Positions 15,384 to 24,040 of a stretch of DNA of 64,000 bases are shown in pieces. Source of the DNA: an uncultured Clostridia bacterium (GTDB lineage Bacteria > Bacillota > Clostridia > Christensenellales > DTU072). The notes under the pieces are model-generated. The model searched no databases. It saw only the letters and a program-made list of their open reading frames with translations, and was not told where the DNA came from. Location of the stretch: positions 35,955-99,954 of the forward strand of contig CAKQTC010000009.1 of assembly GCA_934274515.1 (NCBI GenBank). Reading direction: 5' to 3'. The position numbers and the translations under genes are program-made. Position 1 is the first letter of the stretch. Every line of letters begins with the position of its first letter.

Positions 15384-17213
15384 ATGAAAAAAATAATGAA
15401 CACCCCCGAAACCTTCGTATACGATATGTGTCACGGTCTTGCGAAGGCTCACCCCGAACTCGAATTCGTAGAAAAGTTCAAAATCGTAAAGAAAGTTGAA
15501 ATAAACGACGAAAAAGTCAGCCTTATTTCCGGCGGTGGTTCGGGACACGAACCCGCTCACGCAGGTTTCGTAGGTAAGGGTATGCTCGACTGCGCCGTTT
15601 GCGGCGACGTTTTCGCCTCCCCCAGCCAAGTACAGGTTTATAACGCTATCAAAAAATGTGCGACCGACAAAGGCGTGCTTCTTATCATAAAAAACTATTC
15701 CGGCGACTGCATGAACTTTAATAACGCTATGGCGGACGCGCAGGACGACGGCATCAAGGTAGACGCTGTTTACGTAAACGACGATATTGCCGTTAAGGAC
15801 AGTCTTTACACCGTCGGAAGACGCGGCGTTGCCGGTACCGTTCTCGTTCATAAATGCGCAGGCGCGGCGGCAGAACAAGGTAAAGAACTCGAAGAAGTCA
15901 AAGCGGTAGCAAACAAAGTTATCGAAAACGTAAGAAGTTTCGGCTTTGCGTTTACTTCTTGTACCGTTCCCGCGGCAGGTCATCCGACGTTTGAAATCGG
16001 CGACGACGAAATGGAATTCGGCGTAGGTATCCACGGCGAACCCGGACGTTTCCGCGAAAAAATCGACTATTCCAAAGGCTCGTTCAGCGACGACCTTGCA
16101 AGAAGAATCGTAACCGATCTCGAAGAAGACCTCAAACTTAAAAAAGGCGAAGAAGTCGTTCTTCTTATCAACGGTTTCGGCGGCAGTCCGCTCCAAGAAC
16201 TCTATATTCTCAACAATTCGGTCAACAAGGCTCTCGACGCGGACGGTATCAAAATTCACCGTACCATCGTCGGCAATTTCATGACTTCCATCGATATGGC
16301 AGGCGCGTCCATAACCGTACTTAGGGTTGACGAAGAACTCAAAAAACTAGTCGATTATCCCGTAAACACCCCTGCTCTCACTTGGGGCGGCGCGATGAAC
16401 GAACAAGCGGCAGCGGCGGTCGAAGCAATGCAGGCTATCGCAAAAGCACTTAACATCACCCCTACGGCGGCGGCTCCCGCAAAAAAAGCGGCTAAAAAAG
16501 CAGTCGAAGAAGACGACGCCAACGCGGTTTACGAAGTAGAAGGCACTCCCGCTATCGGAGAAACCATCAATACCGCCGCGTTCGTTAAAATCGTAGAAAA
16601 AATGGCGGACGTAATCATCGAAAACGAAGTTCCTTTCTGCGAAGCGGACAAGATGGGCGACGGCGACTTCGGTATGAGTATCGCAAAAGGATTTAAGCAA
16701 CTCAAAGCCGACTGGGCGACGAGAAAGAAAGGTGACATCGGACAATTCCTCGTAAGTTGCTCGGAAATCATCAAAGAATACTGCGGCGGCGCAAGCGGTC
16801 CTATTTGGGGTTCCGCGTTCAAATACGCAGGCAAAGCGATGCTCGGTAAGAAAGAAGTTAATCTGACCGACTTGGCGTTCTTGTTTACGGAAGCAAACAG
16901 AGGCGTATACGAAACCGGCAAGAAGAGTTTCGGCAAAGGCGCAGACATCGGCGACAAGACGCTCGTAGACGCTCTCAAACCTTGCGCTATCGCTCTTACC
17001 AAAGCGGCAGACGAAGGCAAGAAACTTCAAGTAGGACTCGATCTCGGTGCAAAAGCGGCTCACGAAGGCGCAGAAGCGACCAAATCCCACGTTGCTACCC
17101 TCGGCAGAGCCGGCACCGTAGGCGAAAGAAGTATCGGCTATCCCGACGCAGGCGCACACGGACTTGACGTAATCTTCAACGAACTCGCTAAGTTCATCAA
17201 AAACTTTAAGTAA
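15384..17213 (+). CDS. dhaK: Dihydroxyacetone kinase, DhaK-DhaL fusion
   Basis: The 609-residue protein phosphorylates dihydroxyacetone. Residues 1-350 are DhaK, with GGGSGHEPAHAGFVGKGMLD near 50-69 and His217 in GIHGEPG, the residue that binds dihydroxyacetone covalently. After an Ala/Lys-rich linker (about 355-385) comes DhaL, with the Mg-ligand motif DKMGDGDFG and GGASGPIWG. PTS-type enzymes keep DhaK and DhaL separate and use DhaM; the fusion, without any dhaM here, matches the ATP-dependent class known from Citrobacter and yeast. It forms an operon with gldA. Confidence 0.92.
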   Translation: MKKIMNTPETFVYDMCHGLAKAHPELEFVEKFKIVKKVEINDEKVSLISGGGSGHEPAHAGFVGKGMLDCAVCGDVFASPSQVQVYNAIKKCATDKGVLLIIKNYSGDCMNFNNAMADAQDDGIKVDAVYVNDDIAVKDSLYTVGRRGVAGTVLVHKCAGAAAEQGKELEEVKAVANKVIENVRSFGFAFTSCTVPAAGHPTFEIGDDEMEFGVGIHGEPGRFREKIDYSKGSFSDDLARRIVTDLEEDLKLKKGEEVVLLINGFGGSPLQELYILNNSVNKALDADGIKIHRTIVGNFMTSIDMAGASITVLRVDEELKKLVDYPVNTPALTWGGAMNEQAAAAVEAMQAIAKALNITPTAAAPAKKAAKKAVEEDDANAVYEVEGTPAIGETINTAAFVKIVEKMADVIIENEVPFCEADKMGDGDFGMSIAKGFKQLKADWATRKKGDIGQFLVSCSEIIKEYCGGASGPIWGSAFKYAGKAMLGKKEVNLTDLAFLFTEANRGVYETGKKSFGKGADIGDKTLVDALKPCAIALTKAADEGKKLQVGLDLGAKAAHEGAEATKSHVATLGRAGTVGERSIGYPDAGAHGLDVIFNELAKFIKNFK

Positions 17214-17237
17214 TCCCCTTTCATATTAAACCAACCG

Positions 17238-17269
17238 AAAACGGACTGCCTTGCGGCGGTCCGTTTTTT
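17238..17269 (+). terminator. Terminator after dhaKL
   Basis: AACGGACTGCC and GGCGGTCCGTT form the stem, with a short TTGC loop and a T run after it. Confidence 0.9.
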
Positions 17270-17278
17270 CTTAACGAA

Positions 17279-17312
17279 AAAAGACAAGCGAGCGTCGCTC
17301 GCCTGTCTTTTC
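17279..17312. terminator. Second, bidirectional terminator
   Basis: AAAAGACA-A-GCGAGCG and CGCTCGC-C-TGTCTTTT pair around a single base with one mismatch; A and T runs flank both ends. It can serve dhaKL and the convergent membrane-protein gene. Confidence 0.75.
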
Positions 17313-17414
17313 CCCCCCGTTCATTCGATAAAATAATATTTATTTTTGTCGCCTATAATTCGTAGGCCTTTTGTTGCTAAACGCCGTTTAGTCGCTGTCC
17401 CGTCCGCTTGCCGC

Positions 17415-17451
17415 AATTTTTATTTTAACCGTATCGGTTAAAATAAAAATT
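17415..17451 (-). repeat. Perfect 17-base inverted repeat at the end of the membrane-protein gene
   Basis: Two 17-base AT-rich arms, ending in AACCG and CGGTT, enclose TAT. The repeat covers the stop codon of the minus-strand gene and probably forms a 3' end hairpin of its mRNA. Confidence 0.7.
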
Positions 17452-18550
17452 CGTCTTCGGACTCGCCGTCGTCTCCCGAATTGTCGTTTTTCGCGACGTT
17501 TGACATATTTATCGCTCCAGACACAAGTTTTTGCCACGAGTAAAAATGTCTTTGAGATCTACCCATAAGTCCGGGGTCTTCTTCTTTCATACTAGCAACT
17601 ATTCTCTCCGCTTCAAAAAGAAGATTCGGGTTGTTGAGATTCTTTTTCTTCGTTATTGTTAAACAAATGCCCCAAATAAAGAAAATTATCGCTACGATTA
17701 AAATCAAAACGCTTAATACTGCCAAACCGCTCAGCATCGCCGCGGGAAGAATATCTGCGACTTCTTTCGGAAGTTTGGTCGTTATCTGCGCCAACACTCC
17801 CAAAGGCGCTTTCTCCGTATCGTACAAAATATAATATCTGTAAGATTCCGCGCCATTCTCGTTCGAGTCCGAATTCGCTTTTTCTACTCTGAGAATATTC
17901 ACGTTCCCGTCTTCGTTAAGCGTGAGTTTCCCTTTAAGTGCGCCTAGGTTCACCTCGACGATTTGCCCGTCATTGCCGATTCGGTACGCCTTGGTTATAC
18001 TCCCCGAAACGGTAACGACTGTCCCGGTTTCCGTAACGTTCTTGCTTACGTCTGCGTCTAGCACGAAATACTGTTCTCCGTAAAACAACGCGCCGTTGAT
18101 TTGCAATCCGATATCGTTAAACTTCTTTTGCCCTTTCGACATCGCGTTGCTTTCCTCTACGGTGGTAGGATATTTAGGTACTAACGTAATAATAAGACAC
18201 AAAATAGCGACGATAAGGAAGATACACCCCAAAATCATCACGAGAGTCAAGCCTTTTCCGTATCTTTCCAAACGTTTCATATACTCCCGTTCGAGATATA
18301 CGAGTTTTTCGTTGTACCCGAAACGCTTTTTTCGCCTTATCGCCTCGGTACGATGCTTATCCTCGCTCGGTTTAAGCCTAATCCCTTGCGTTTTTCTGTC
18401 TAATTCTTCGCTTACCCTGTTACGCGCGCGTACCCACCCGAAATGAGTGTAGTGCTTCGCAAGTCTTGACGGAACTCTTTTCTCGTCATAGTTCTTTTCT
18501 TTCCCTATTGACGGAACCCTATCATCGTCGAAGTTCTTGACTTTTCTCAT
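17438..18550 (-). CDS. Membrane protein of unknown function, two membrane segments
   Basis: I do not recognise this 370-residue protein. It begins with a strongly basic cytoplasmic region of about 95 residues containing a repeated D-D/E-x-R-V-P-S motif (FDDDRVPSIGKEKNYDEKRVPS). Then come a membrane helix (about 100-125), a mainly beta, presumably extracytoplasmic domain (about 130-265), a second helix (about 275-305), and an acidic C-terminal tail. I took the ATG at 18550, preceded by AGGAGG; an earlier TTG has no such site. It has its own strong promoter with a palindromic operator and is divergent from a small XRE repressor, which may control it. Confidence 0.8.
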   Translation of the reverse strand: MRKVKNFDDDRVPSIGKEKNYDEKRVPSRLAKHYTHFGWVRARNRVSEELDRKTQGIRLKPSEDKHRTEAIRRKKRFGYNEKLVYLEREYMKRLERYGKGLTLVMILGCIFLIVAILCLIITLVPKYPTTVEESNAMSKGQKKFNDIGLQINGALFYGEQYFVLDADVSKNVTETGTVVTVSGSITKAYRIGNDGQIVEVNLGALKGKLTLNEDGNVNILRVEKANSDSNENGAESYRYYILYDTEKAPLGVLAQITTKLPKEVADILPAAMLSGLAVLSVLILIVAIIFFIWGICLTITKKKNLNNPNLLFEAERIVASMKEEDPGLMGRSQRHFYSWQKLVSGAINMSNVAKNDNSGDDGESEDEFLF

Positions 18551-18573
18551 TCTGACTCCTCCTTTTTTGCGCA

Positions 18574-18592
18574 AACTACCATTTTGGTAGTT
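18574..18592. promoter_or_regulatory. Operator palindrome at the membrane-protein promoter
   Basis: AACTACCA and TGGTAGTT flank three bases as a perfect 8-base inverted repeat. It lies at the predicted transcription start, downstream of the -10, where a bound repressor would block transcription. The divergent XRE protein is the obvious candidate. Confidence 0.6.
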
Positions 18593-18601
18593 CCGATTTA
18601 T

Positions 18602-18630
18602 ATAATAACAAAGTTTTTTATGATTGTCAA
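18602..18630 (-). promoter_or_regulatory. Promoter of the membrane-protein gene
   Basis: On the minus strand TTGACA (18630-18625), 17 bases and TATTAT (18607-18602) directly precede the palindrome. Confidence 0.75.
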
Positions 18631-18756
18631 TATATATAGCAATAATAATTACTAATAATATTTGTATAAAAGTTCAATGCACCCGATAAACGACATTTTT
18701 CGACGAAAAACGCATTATCGAAAATCTAACCAAACGGCAAAAATCGAGGTAAATAT

Positions 18757-18975
18757 ATGGACGGGAAACGTAATAAACTACCGGAAAGATTGTTACAACT
18801 AAGAAAAGAGGCGTCGCTCACGCAAAAAGAGTTGGCGGCAAAACTCAATATGAACAGCGTCACGTATTTGCACTACGAAAAAGGACAACGCGAGCCGTCG
18901 CTGGATACCCTTCTCGATTTCGCCGATTTCTTTTCCGTGTCCGTCGATTATTTAATCGGTAAAACCGATTATTGA
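18757..18975 (+). CDS. Small XRE-family DNA-binding regulator
   Basis: The 72-residue protein is almost entirely a Cro/C1-type helix-turn-helix domain: LLQLRKEASLTQKELAAKLNMNSVTYLHYEKGQREPSLDTLLDFADFFSVSVDYLIG. It ends three residues after the common YLIGKTD motif, so there is no sensor domain. GAGG lies 7 bases before the ATG. It is transcribed away from the unknown membrane protein and probably represses it. Degenerate copies of its 3' end follow the gene. Confidence 0.88.
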   Translation: MDGKRNKLPERLLQLRKEASLTQKELAAKLNMNSVTYLHYEKGQREPSLDTLLDFADFFSVSVDYLIGKTDY

Positions 18976-19150
18976 ATAAAACAAAAACCATTTTCTTTTT
19001 CTGCCTTGACCGACTAGCACTCGTTATGCGTCGCTCGTTTAACTAATCGAAAAACGACTTCGGCTAGTTTTTTGCCCCGGCTCGTTTACCTAATCGGCAA
19101 AATCGATTGTCAAATAAAAATTCCATTCTTTTTCTGTCTTGACCGATTAA
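18948..19150 (+). repeat. Decayed duplicates of the XRE gene 3' end
   Basis: The segment 18948-19014 (end of the XRE gene plus about 40 bases after it) recurs in diverged form at 19084-19149. The second copy still reads VYLIGKIDCQIK in one frame, matching the VDYLIGKTDY end of the gene. A third, shorter trace begins near 19033. One of them may double as a terminator (AACTA...TAGTTTTTT near 19040-19070). This is best read as remnants of a tandem gene duplication. Confidence 0.55.
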
Positions 19151-19193
19151 ATTCGCGCCGCGCTCGGCTCGTTCTTTCTTTTATAAAAAATAC

Positions 19194-19245
19194 TTGACAA
19201 TTCTTTTCGTTTATTCTATACTATAATAAAATTAGAATTATTCTA
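19194..19245 (+). promoter_or_regulatory. perR-rbr promoter with Per-box-like operator
   Basis: TTGACA (19194-19199), 17 bases and TATACT (19217-19222) are followed by the palindrome TAGAAT-T-ATTCTA (19233-19245), close to the PerR box TTATAATnATTATAA. Its place just after the -10 fits autorepression by the encoded Fur/PerR protein. Confidence 0.75.
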
Positions 19246-19265
19246 TTTCTTAAAGGAATTTGTAA

Positions 19266-19652
19266 ATGAAGAAGAACGAACGATTAATCAAAGCGGTACT
19301 TGACGAGAGCGGCGGACATCTTACGGCGGAGGAGATATTTTTCGAGTGTAAGAAGCGTGGCGAGAGCATTTCTCTTGCGACGGTATATAACAATTTGGGC
19401 GCGCTTGTTGCGGGAAAGCAAATTCGCAAAATTCCGTCTTGTTGCGACGGAAAGGATCGTTATGACAAGGCGTACGTTCCGCACGGGCATTTGATTTGCG
19501 AAAAATGTCACGCGGTGCGTGATTTTTTCAGTGACGAGATAGGCAATACGATTTTATCGGCAACGGGAATTTCGCCTGTTTCTTACGATTTGAACGTATA
19601 TTACGTTTGTCCGAATTGTGCAATAAATTCGGAAAGCGAACACATAAAATAA
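19266..19652 (+). CDS. perR: Fur-family regulator, PerR-like
   Basis: The 128-residue protein is a Fur-family metal-dependent repressor. It has a winged-helix domain (about 1-75; LTAEEIFFECKKRGESISLATVYNNLGAL) and the HGHLICEKCHAVRDFF segment with metal ligands, plus a second CPNC pair near the C-terminus that would complete a structural zinc site. Linkage to rubrerythrin in one operon and a Per-box-like site at its promoter favour PerR (peroxide sensing) over Fur. Exact metal and inducer are inferred from the family. AAAGGA precedes the start. Confidence 0.85.
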   Translation: MKKNERLIKAVLDESGGHLTAEEIFFECKKRGESISLATVYNNLGALVAGKQIRKIPSCCDGKDRYDKAYVPHGHLICEKCHAVRDFFSDEIGNTILSATGISPVSYDLNVYYVCPNCAINSESEHIK

Positions 19653-19674
19653 AAACAATAAAGGAGAAAAAAAG

Positions 19675-20208
19675 ATGGAACTTAAAGGAAGCAGAACCGA
19701 AAAGAATTTACAAACCGCTTTTGCAGGAGAGAGCCAAGCGCGCAACAAATATACGTATTTTGCGTCAGTCGCTAAAAAAGAAGGATACGAACAAATAGCG
19801 GAAATTTTCCTAAAAACCGCCGAAAACGAGAAAGAACACGCCAAAATGTGGTTCAAAGAACTTGGTGAACTCGGCGATACGGCAACGAATTTAGCGGCTG
19901 CGGCGGCGGGTGAGAACTATGAATGGACGGATATGTACGACGAATTCGCCAAGACAGCCGAAGAAGAAGGATTTACGCAAATCGCGGCAAAATTCCGTAT
20001 GGTTGCGGCTATCGAAAAAACGCACGAAGAGCGTTATCGCGCTTTACTTAACAACGTCGAAACCAAGGCTGTATTTGAAAAAAGCGAAATAACCGTTTGG
20101 GAATGTCGCAACTGCGGACATATCGTAATCGGCAAAAAAGCACCTGCGGTTTGCCCTGTCTGCGCACATCCGCAAAGTTATTTCGAGGTAAGAAAAGAAA
20201 ACTATTAA
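19675..20208 (+). CDS. rbr: Rubrerythrin
   Basis: Rubrerythrin reduces hydrogen peroxide in anaerobes. The 177-residue protein has an N-terminal ferritin-like four-helix domain with the diiron motifs (SQARNKYTYFASVAKKEG, ENEKEHAKMWFKE, and a later EKTHEERY) and a C-terminal rubredoxin-like domain with CRNC and CPVC pairs for one iron. Length and domain order are standard. It lies 22 bases after perR, after AAAGGAG, so it is almost certainly under PerR control. A strong terminator follows. Confidence 0.95.
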   Translation: MELKGSRTEKNLQTAFAGESQARNKYTYFASVAKKEGYEQIAEIFLKTAENEKEHAKMWFKELGELGDTATNLAAAAAGENYEWTDMYDEFAKTAEEEGFTQIAAKFRMVAAIEKTHEERYRALLNNVETKAVFEKSEITVWECRNCGHIVIGKKAPAVCPVCAHPQSYFEVRKENY

Positions 20209-20236
20209 TATAATTACTACTAAAAAATAACCATAT

Positions 20237-20260
20237 AAAAAGCGGCAAAAGCCGCTTTTT
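20237..20260. terminator. Bidirectional terminator between rbr and rnfB
   Basis: AAAAAGCGGC and GCCGCTTTTT around AAAA; it ends four bases before the rnfB stop codon, so both convergent operons can use it. Confidence 0.92.
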
Positions 20261-20263
20261 ATA

Positions 20264-21115
20264 TTATTTCATTTCCTCGTTCGGTTTCGTCGAAGACGTT
20301 GTTTTTATTATCTTACGCGGACATTTTTCCACGCAGGTTAAGCAACCCGTGCATTTATCGTAGTCGATTATCGGCAGATTATCCACCATAGTTATCGCTC
20401 CTTCGGGGCATTTTCTCGCGCACATTCCGCATCCTATGCACCCGACTTTACAAAACGAAGTCGTTTCTTTCCCTTTGCAGTGCGTACTGCACGCGACGTA
20501 GATTTTTGCTTTCGCCGGTATCCTTTCGATACAGTTTTTAGGACAAGTTCTTATACACGCGCCGCAGGAAATACATATTTCCCTATCTACCTTAGCGACG
20601 TCGTTTAACGTAATTTTTATAGCGTCAACGGGGCATACCGCCACGCAACTTCCGCCTCCGAGGCACGCCGTCGCGCATATTTTACTTCCGTCGTGATACA
20701 CCATTCTGTTTATACACCCCTCGTTCCCGACGTAGGTATATTTATCCGCCGCGTTCACTCCTCCGCTGCATTTAACCACAGCCACCGTAGGTTCTTCCGC
20801 TTCAAACGGCAGTCCTGCGATTTTCGCGATTATCTCTTTCGCCTCGTTGCTCGTCGCTTTGCAATCGCCTAAACACGCTTTTCCGCACGCCAAACCTTTC
20901 GCAAACCCTTCGCACCCCGAAAAACCGCAACCGCCGCAATTCGCGCCTGCTAAATTTTCGAGTATTTTAAGTACCTTTTCGTCTTCTTTGATTTTACATA
21001 CTTTCGTCACTATAAGTATCAACACGGCAAACACTATCGCAAGCGCGGCGACTATTCCCAGCACCATTCCCACTTTCGCCCAGTTGACGGACGCGGCAAG
21101 TAATTCGTATACCAT
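20264..21115 (-). CDS. rnfB: Rnf complex subunit B, polyferredoxin
   Basis: RnfB takes electrons from reduced ferredoxin into the membrane Rnf complex. The 283-residue protein has an N-terminal membrane anchor (about 13-38), the NCGGCGFSGC cluster motif of the family, and a C-terminal set of ferredoxin motifs: CLGGGSCVAVCP, CISCGACIRTCP, CIGCGMCARKCP and CTGCLTCVEKCP. It is the last gene of rnfCDGEAB, the order found in Clostridia. Confidence 0.96.
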   Translation of the reverse strand: MVYELLAASVNWAKVGMVLGIVAALAIVFAVLILIVTKVCKIKEDEKVLKILENLAGANCGGCGFSGCEGFAKGLACGKACLGDCKATSNEAKEIIAKIAGLPFEAEEPTVAVVKCSGGVNAADKYTYVGNEGCINRMVYHDGSKICATACLGGGSCVAVCPVDAIKITLNDVAKVDREICISCGACIRTCPKNCIERIPAKAKIYVACSTHCKGKETTSFCKVGCIGCGMCARKCPEGAITMVDNLPIIDYDKCTGCLTCVEKCPRKIIKTTSSTKPNEEMK

Positions 21116-21128
21116 TTCTCTAATCTCC

Positions 21129-21731
21129 TTACAGCGTAATCAAGTTAAACACATAAAACGCCATCGCCATAAAACAAGCGGTAACCATCGTTATCGGGAA
21201 TCCTTTCATCGGTTTTGAGGCGTCTAAATAGTCAACTTTAGTTCTGAGCCCGCTTAATATCACTATCGCTACGGTAAACCCCACGCCGGCGAAAAGTCCG
21301 TACAATACGCTCACTCCGAGGTTGGACGCGCCGAACGAAGCAATCATTGCTTTTTCGTCGATGACCGCTTCGGCTACGCCCAGCACGGCGCAGTTCGTCG
21401 TGATTAACGGAAGGTAAATCCCCATTGCGTTATACAACGGCGGACTAAACTTTTTGATTACTTTTTCTATCATTTGCACCAGTGCGGCTATTACGAAAAT
21501 AAACACGATTATTTCCATAAATTCCAAACCGAGCGGAACGAGTACATAGGTATAAATAGGATATGTTATCAGGCAGGTTATCGTCATTACGACTGTGACC
21601 GCTACGCCCATACCCACGGCGTCTGACGTTTTTTTCGACAATCCCAAAAACGGGCAAATTCCTAAAAATTGCACTACGACGAAGTTACTTACGAACACCG
21701 CCATAATAATTACGGTAATAAAAGTTCCCAT
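21129..21731 (-). CDS. rnfA: Rnf complex subunit A
   Basis: RnfA is an integral membrane subunit, homologous to RnfE and NqrE, that forms the ion path with RnfE and holds an intramembrane iron-sulfur centre. The 200-residue protein has six membrane segments and the characteristic FLGICPFLGLSKK and TTNCAVLGVAEAV stretches, whose cysteines are the proposed cluster ligands. It begins 1 base after the rnfE stop. Confidence 0.95.
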   Translation of the reverse strand: MGTFITVIIMAVFVSNFVVVQFLGICPFLGLSKKTSDAVGMGVAVTVVMTITCLITYPIYTYVLVPLGLEFMEIIVFIFVIAALVQMIEKVIKKFSPPLYNAMGIYLPLITTNCAVLGVAEAVIDEKAMIASFGASNLGVSVLYGLFAGVGFTVAIVILSGLRTKVDYLDASKPMKGFPITMVTACFMAMAFYVFNLITL

Positions 21732-21732
21732 A

Positions 21733-22425
21733 CTAGTTCGCCTCCCCGCCGAGTTGTTTCGTCGCTTCGTTCAAAGCGTCCTCGCCTACGGGCGCTTCGT
21801 ACACTTTACGAAATTGTTTTTTGCGCATTTTCGATTCGATTTTCGTATAAACTCCGTTAAATATCGCAATACAAATTCCGTACACGAAGAACGCGCCTGC
21901 GCTCGAAGTAAAGAATTCTATCTTAAAATCCCAAAGCGTAACGCCGAACAGTTGACCTGCTCCCAGCACTTCTCTTATTATACTCATCGCCGTCATCGCC
22001 CAAGTAAATCCTAGCCCGGTAAACAGCCCGTCGAGTGCGGAATCCGCAACGGGATTTTTGCTCGCAAACCCTTCCGCTCTGCCCAAAATTATACAGTTTA
22101 CGACGATAAGCGGCAAATACACCCCCATCGACTCGTATAAATCGGGAATAAATTTATCGAGCAACATTCTCACCATCGTGACGAACGTCGCAATTATCAT
22201 AACGAACGCCGGTATTCTGACTTCTCCGGGAATAACTTTTCTTAACAGCGATATAATCACGTTGCTGCAAATCAAAATAAACGTAACGGCAAGTCCCATT
22301 CCTACTCCGTTCATCGCCGCCGTCGTAAGCGCGAGCGTAGGACACGTTCCCAAAACCAAACGGAACGTCGGATTGTTTTTAAGCAGTCCGTCTATTCCGA
22401 TATTTTTAATTCTATCGAGTTTCAT
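21733..22425 (-). CDS. rnfE: Rnf complex subunit E
   Basis: RnfE is the paralogue of RnfA, in opposite membrane orientation. The 230-residue protein has six membrane segments and the matching cysteine motifs LGTCPTLALTTAAMNG and VVNCIILGRAEGFA. It has a charged C-terminal tail of about 30 residues. It lies between rnfG and rnfA. Confidence 0.95.
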   Translation of the reverse strand: MKLDRIKNIGIDGLLKNNPTFRLVLGTCPTLALTTAAMNGVGMGLAVTFILICSNVIISLLRKVIPGEVRIPAFVMIIATFVTMVRMLLDKFIPDLYESMGVYLPLIVVNCIILGRAEGFASKNPVADSALDGLFTGLGFTWAMTAMSIIREVLGAGQLFGVTLWDFKIEFFTSSAGAFFVYGICIAIFNGVYTKIESKMRKKQFRKVYEAPVGEDALNEATKQLGGEAN

Positions 22426-22439
22426 CTTCGCACCCCCGT

Positions 22440-22970
22440 TTAGTTGTTAGCGTTAAAATACGCCGTTATCGCGTTCACCGCGTTGTTAATCGCTTTTGAC
22501 GAATACGTCGCTCCGCTCACGACAAAATCGAATTTTTCCTCGCCTTTTCCTCTGAACTTACCTAAAAAAGCGGAATTGAACTTGCTCATAAGCGTTTGTT
22601 TTTCGTTGCTCGCGATGCTTACTTCGTCAACCCCCGCGTACTTCCCGTCGGCAAATTTCGCGACTGCCCACACGGAAACCGTACCTTGCTGATACCCGTC
22701 GAACCCGGTCGCTTTGACGAGATAATTTCCGTCGGCAAGTTTGTACATATTGTCTATCTTGCCGTAATCTGCGGTAAACTCGAACTCTACTTCCTCGTAT
22801 CCTATTTCTTTGCCGTAGATTTTCTTAATCGTACGCATAACGCGTTCTTCGTCGGAAACCGCTAATACGTCGTTTAATATCGCGAGCAACGCGCCCGAAA
22901 CGAGCGCAATACACAGCAACACGAGAATACACTTAAACGATTTGCTTTTGATAAATTGTTTTACCGTCAT
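22440..22970 (-). CDS. rnfG: Rnf complex subunit G, covalent-FMN subunit
   Basis: RnfG is anchored by one N-terminal helix (about 13-33) and carries an FMN domain outside the membrane. The 176-residue protein contains the flavinylation motif SGATYSS, with Thr155 the predicted FMN attachment site. The enzyme that makes this bond, ApbE, is encoded in the same operon. Confidence 0.94.
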   Translation of the reverse strand: MTVKQFIKSKSFKCILVLLCIALVSGALLAILNDVLAVSDEERVMRTIKKIYGKEIGYEEVEFEFTADYGKIDNMYKLADGNYLVKATGFDGYQQGTVSVWAVAKFADGKYAGVDEVSIASNEKQTLMSKFNSAFLGKFRGKGEEKFDFVVSGATYSSKAINNAVNAITAYFNANN

Positions 22971-22973
22971 CGC

Positions 22974-24026
22974 TTATTCTCCTTTTTCCGCTTTCGCCGC
23001 TTTCTTTTCGGCGTTTTTCGCTTTACACAACTCGATTTTGTCCTTAACGAGTTTCGTTATCGGCGTAGCCCCGAACGGGCGCGGACGAATATACGCGTTC
23101 AACAACGGCACGATTAGGTTCATAAGCAATATCGCAAAGGAAACGACTTCGATTTTCGTCCCGTACCGTAAAAGCGCGGTAATCACGCCGAGAACGACGT
23201 AATAAACGTACGCCGCCCATTTGTTGTTCGGACTCGTTACGTAATCCGTAGCCATAAATATTGCGCCAAGAATAAGTCCGCCGCTTAATATCGACGGTAA
23301 AAACACGCTCGCGTCTTTGCTCATCGCCATACTTATCAACCCGGTCACGACTATATAAATAATAGGATACTGCGGTTTTATCACCTTTCTTACGACGAGA
23401 TAAATTCCGCCTGCGATTAACGCGAGTTTGCACGTTTCGCCTATGCAACCTGCCAGTCCCGTTCCGAGAAACAAATCCAAACTACTTAGTTTCATTCCCG
23501 AACCGCTTAGCATATCGGTAAGGGGCGTCGCTCCGCCTACGACGGCGTTTCCGCCGCCTAACGCCCCGAAATTCGGCGCGACCCAACCCGACACCATTGC
23601 GCCGGAAAACGCGATAAACGCAAAAACTCTGCCTGCAATCGCAGGATTGACGATGTTCTTTCCCGTTCCGCCGAAAAGCATTTTTACTACGCCTACGGCG
23701 AAAATACCGCTCAAAACGGGGACGTACCACAACTTATATTCGAGCGGCGGCATAGTCAATCCGAGCAGCAACCCGGTTACTATGCTCGTTAAATCGAATT
23801 TTGCGAGAATTTGTCTAAAACTTATTTTTTTGCAAAGCAACCAAACGAATTCGGTTGCTACCGACGAAAAAATCGAAAGAACGAGCGTAACAGCCGCCTT
23901 TCCGCCGAAATACACGAGTCCTGCGACCGTAGCGGGTACGAGAGCGATAAGTACGTCGAGCATTATGCCTTTCGTCGTCGTTTTTCTCCTTATATGCGGA
24001 GAGTCGCTAATGATTATTCTTTCCAT
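22974..24026 (-). CDS. rnfD: Rnf complex subunit D
   Basis: RnfD is a multi-helix membrane subunit of the NqrB/RnfD family with a covalent FMN. The 350-residue protein has eight or more membrane segments, FGGTGKNIVNPA and the flavinylation motif GGATPLTD, with Thr167 the predicted FMN carrier. The C-terminus is basic and cytosolic. It lies between rnfC and rnfG with very short gaps. Confidence 0.95.
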   Translation of the reverse strand: MERIIISDSPHIRRKTTTKGIMLDVLIALVPATVAGLVYFGGKAAVTLVLSIFSSVATEFVWLLCKKISFRQILAKFDLTSIVTGLLLGLTMPPLEYKLWYVPVLSGIFAVGVVKMLFGGTGKNIVNPAIAGRVFAFIAFSGAMVSGWVAPNFGALGGGNAVVGGATPLTDMLSGSGMKLSSLDLFLGTGLAGCIGETCKLALIAGGIYLVVRKVIKPQYPIIYIVVTGLISMAMSKDASVFLPSILSGGLILGAIFMATDYVTSPNNKWAAYVYYVVLGVITALLRYGTKIEVVSFAILLMNLIVPLLNAYIRPRPFGATPITKLVKDKIELCKAKNAEKKAAKAEKGE

Positions 24027-24040
24027 CCGTATTCTCCATA

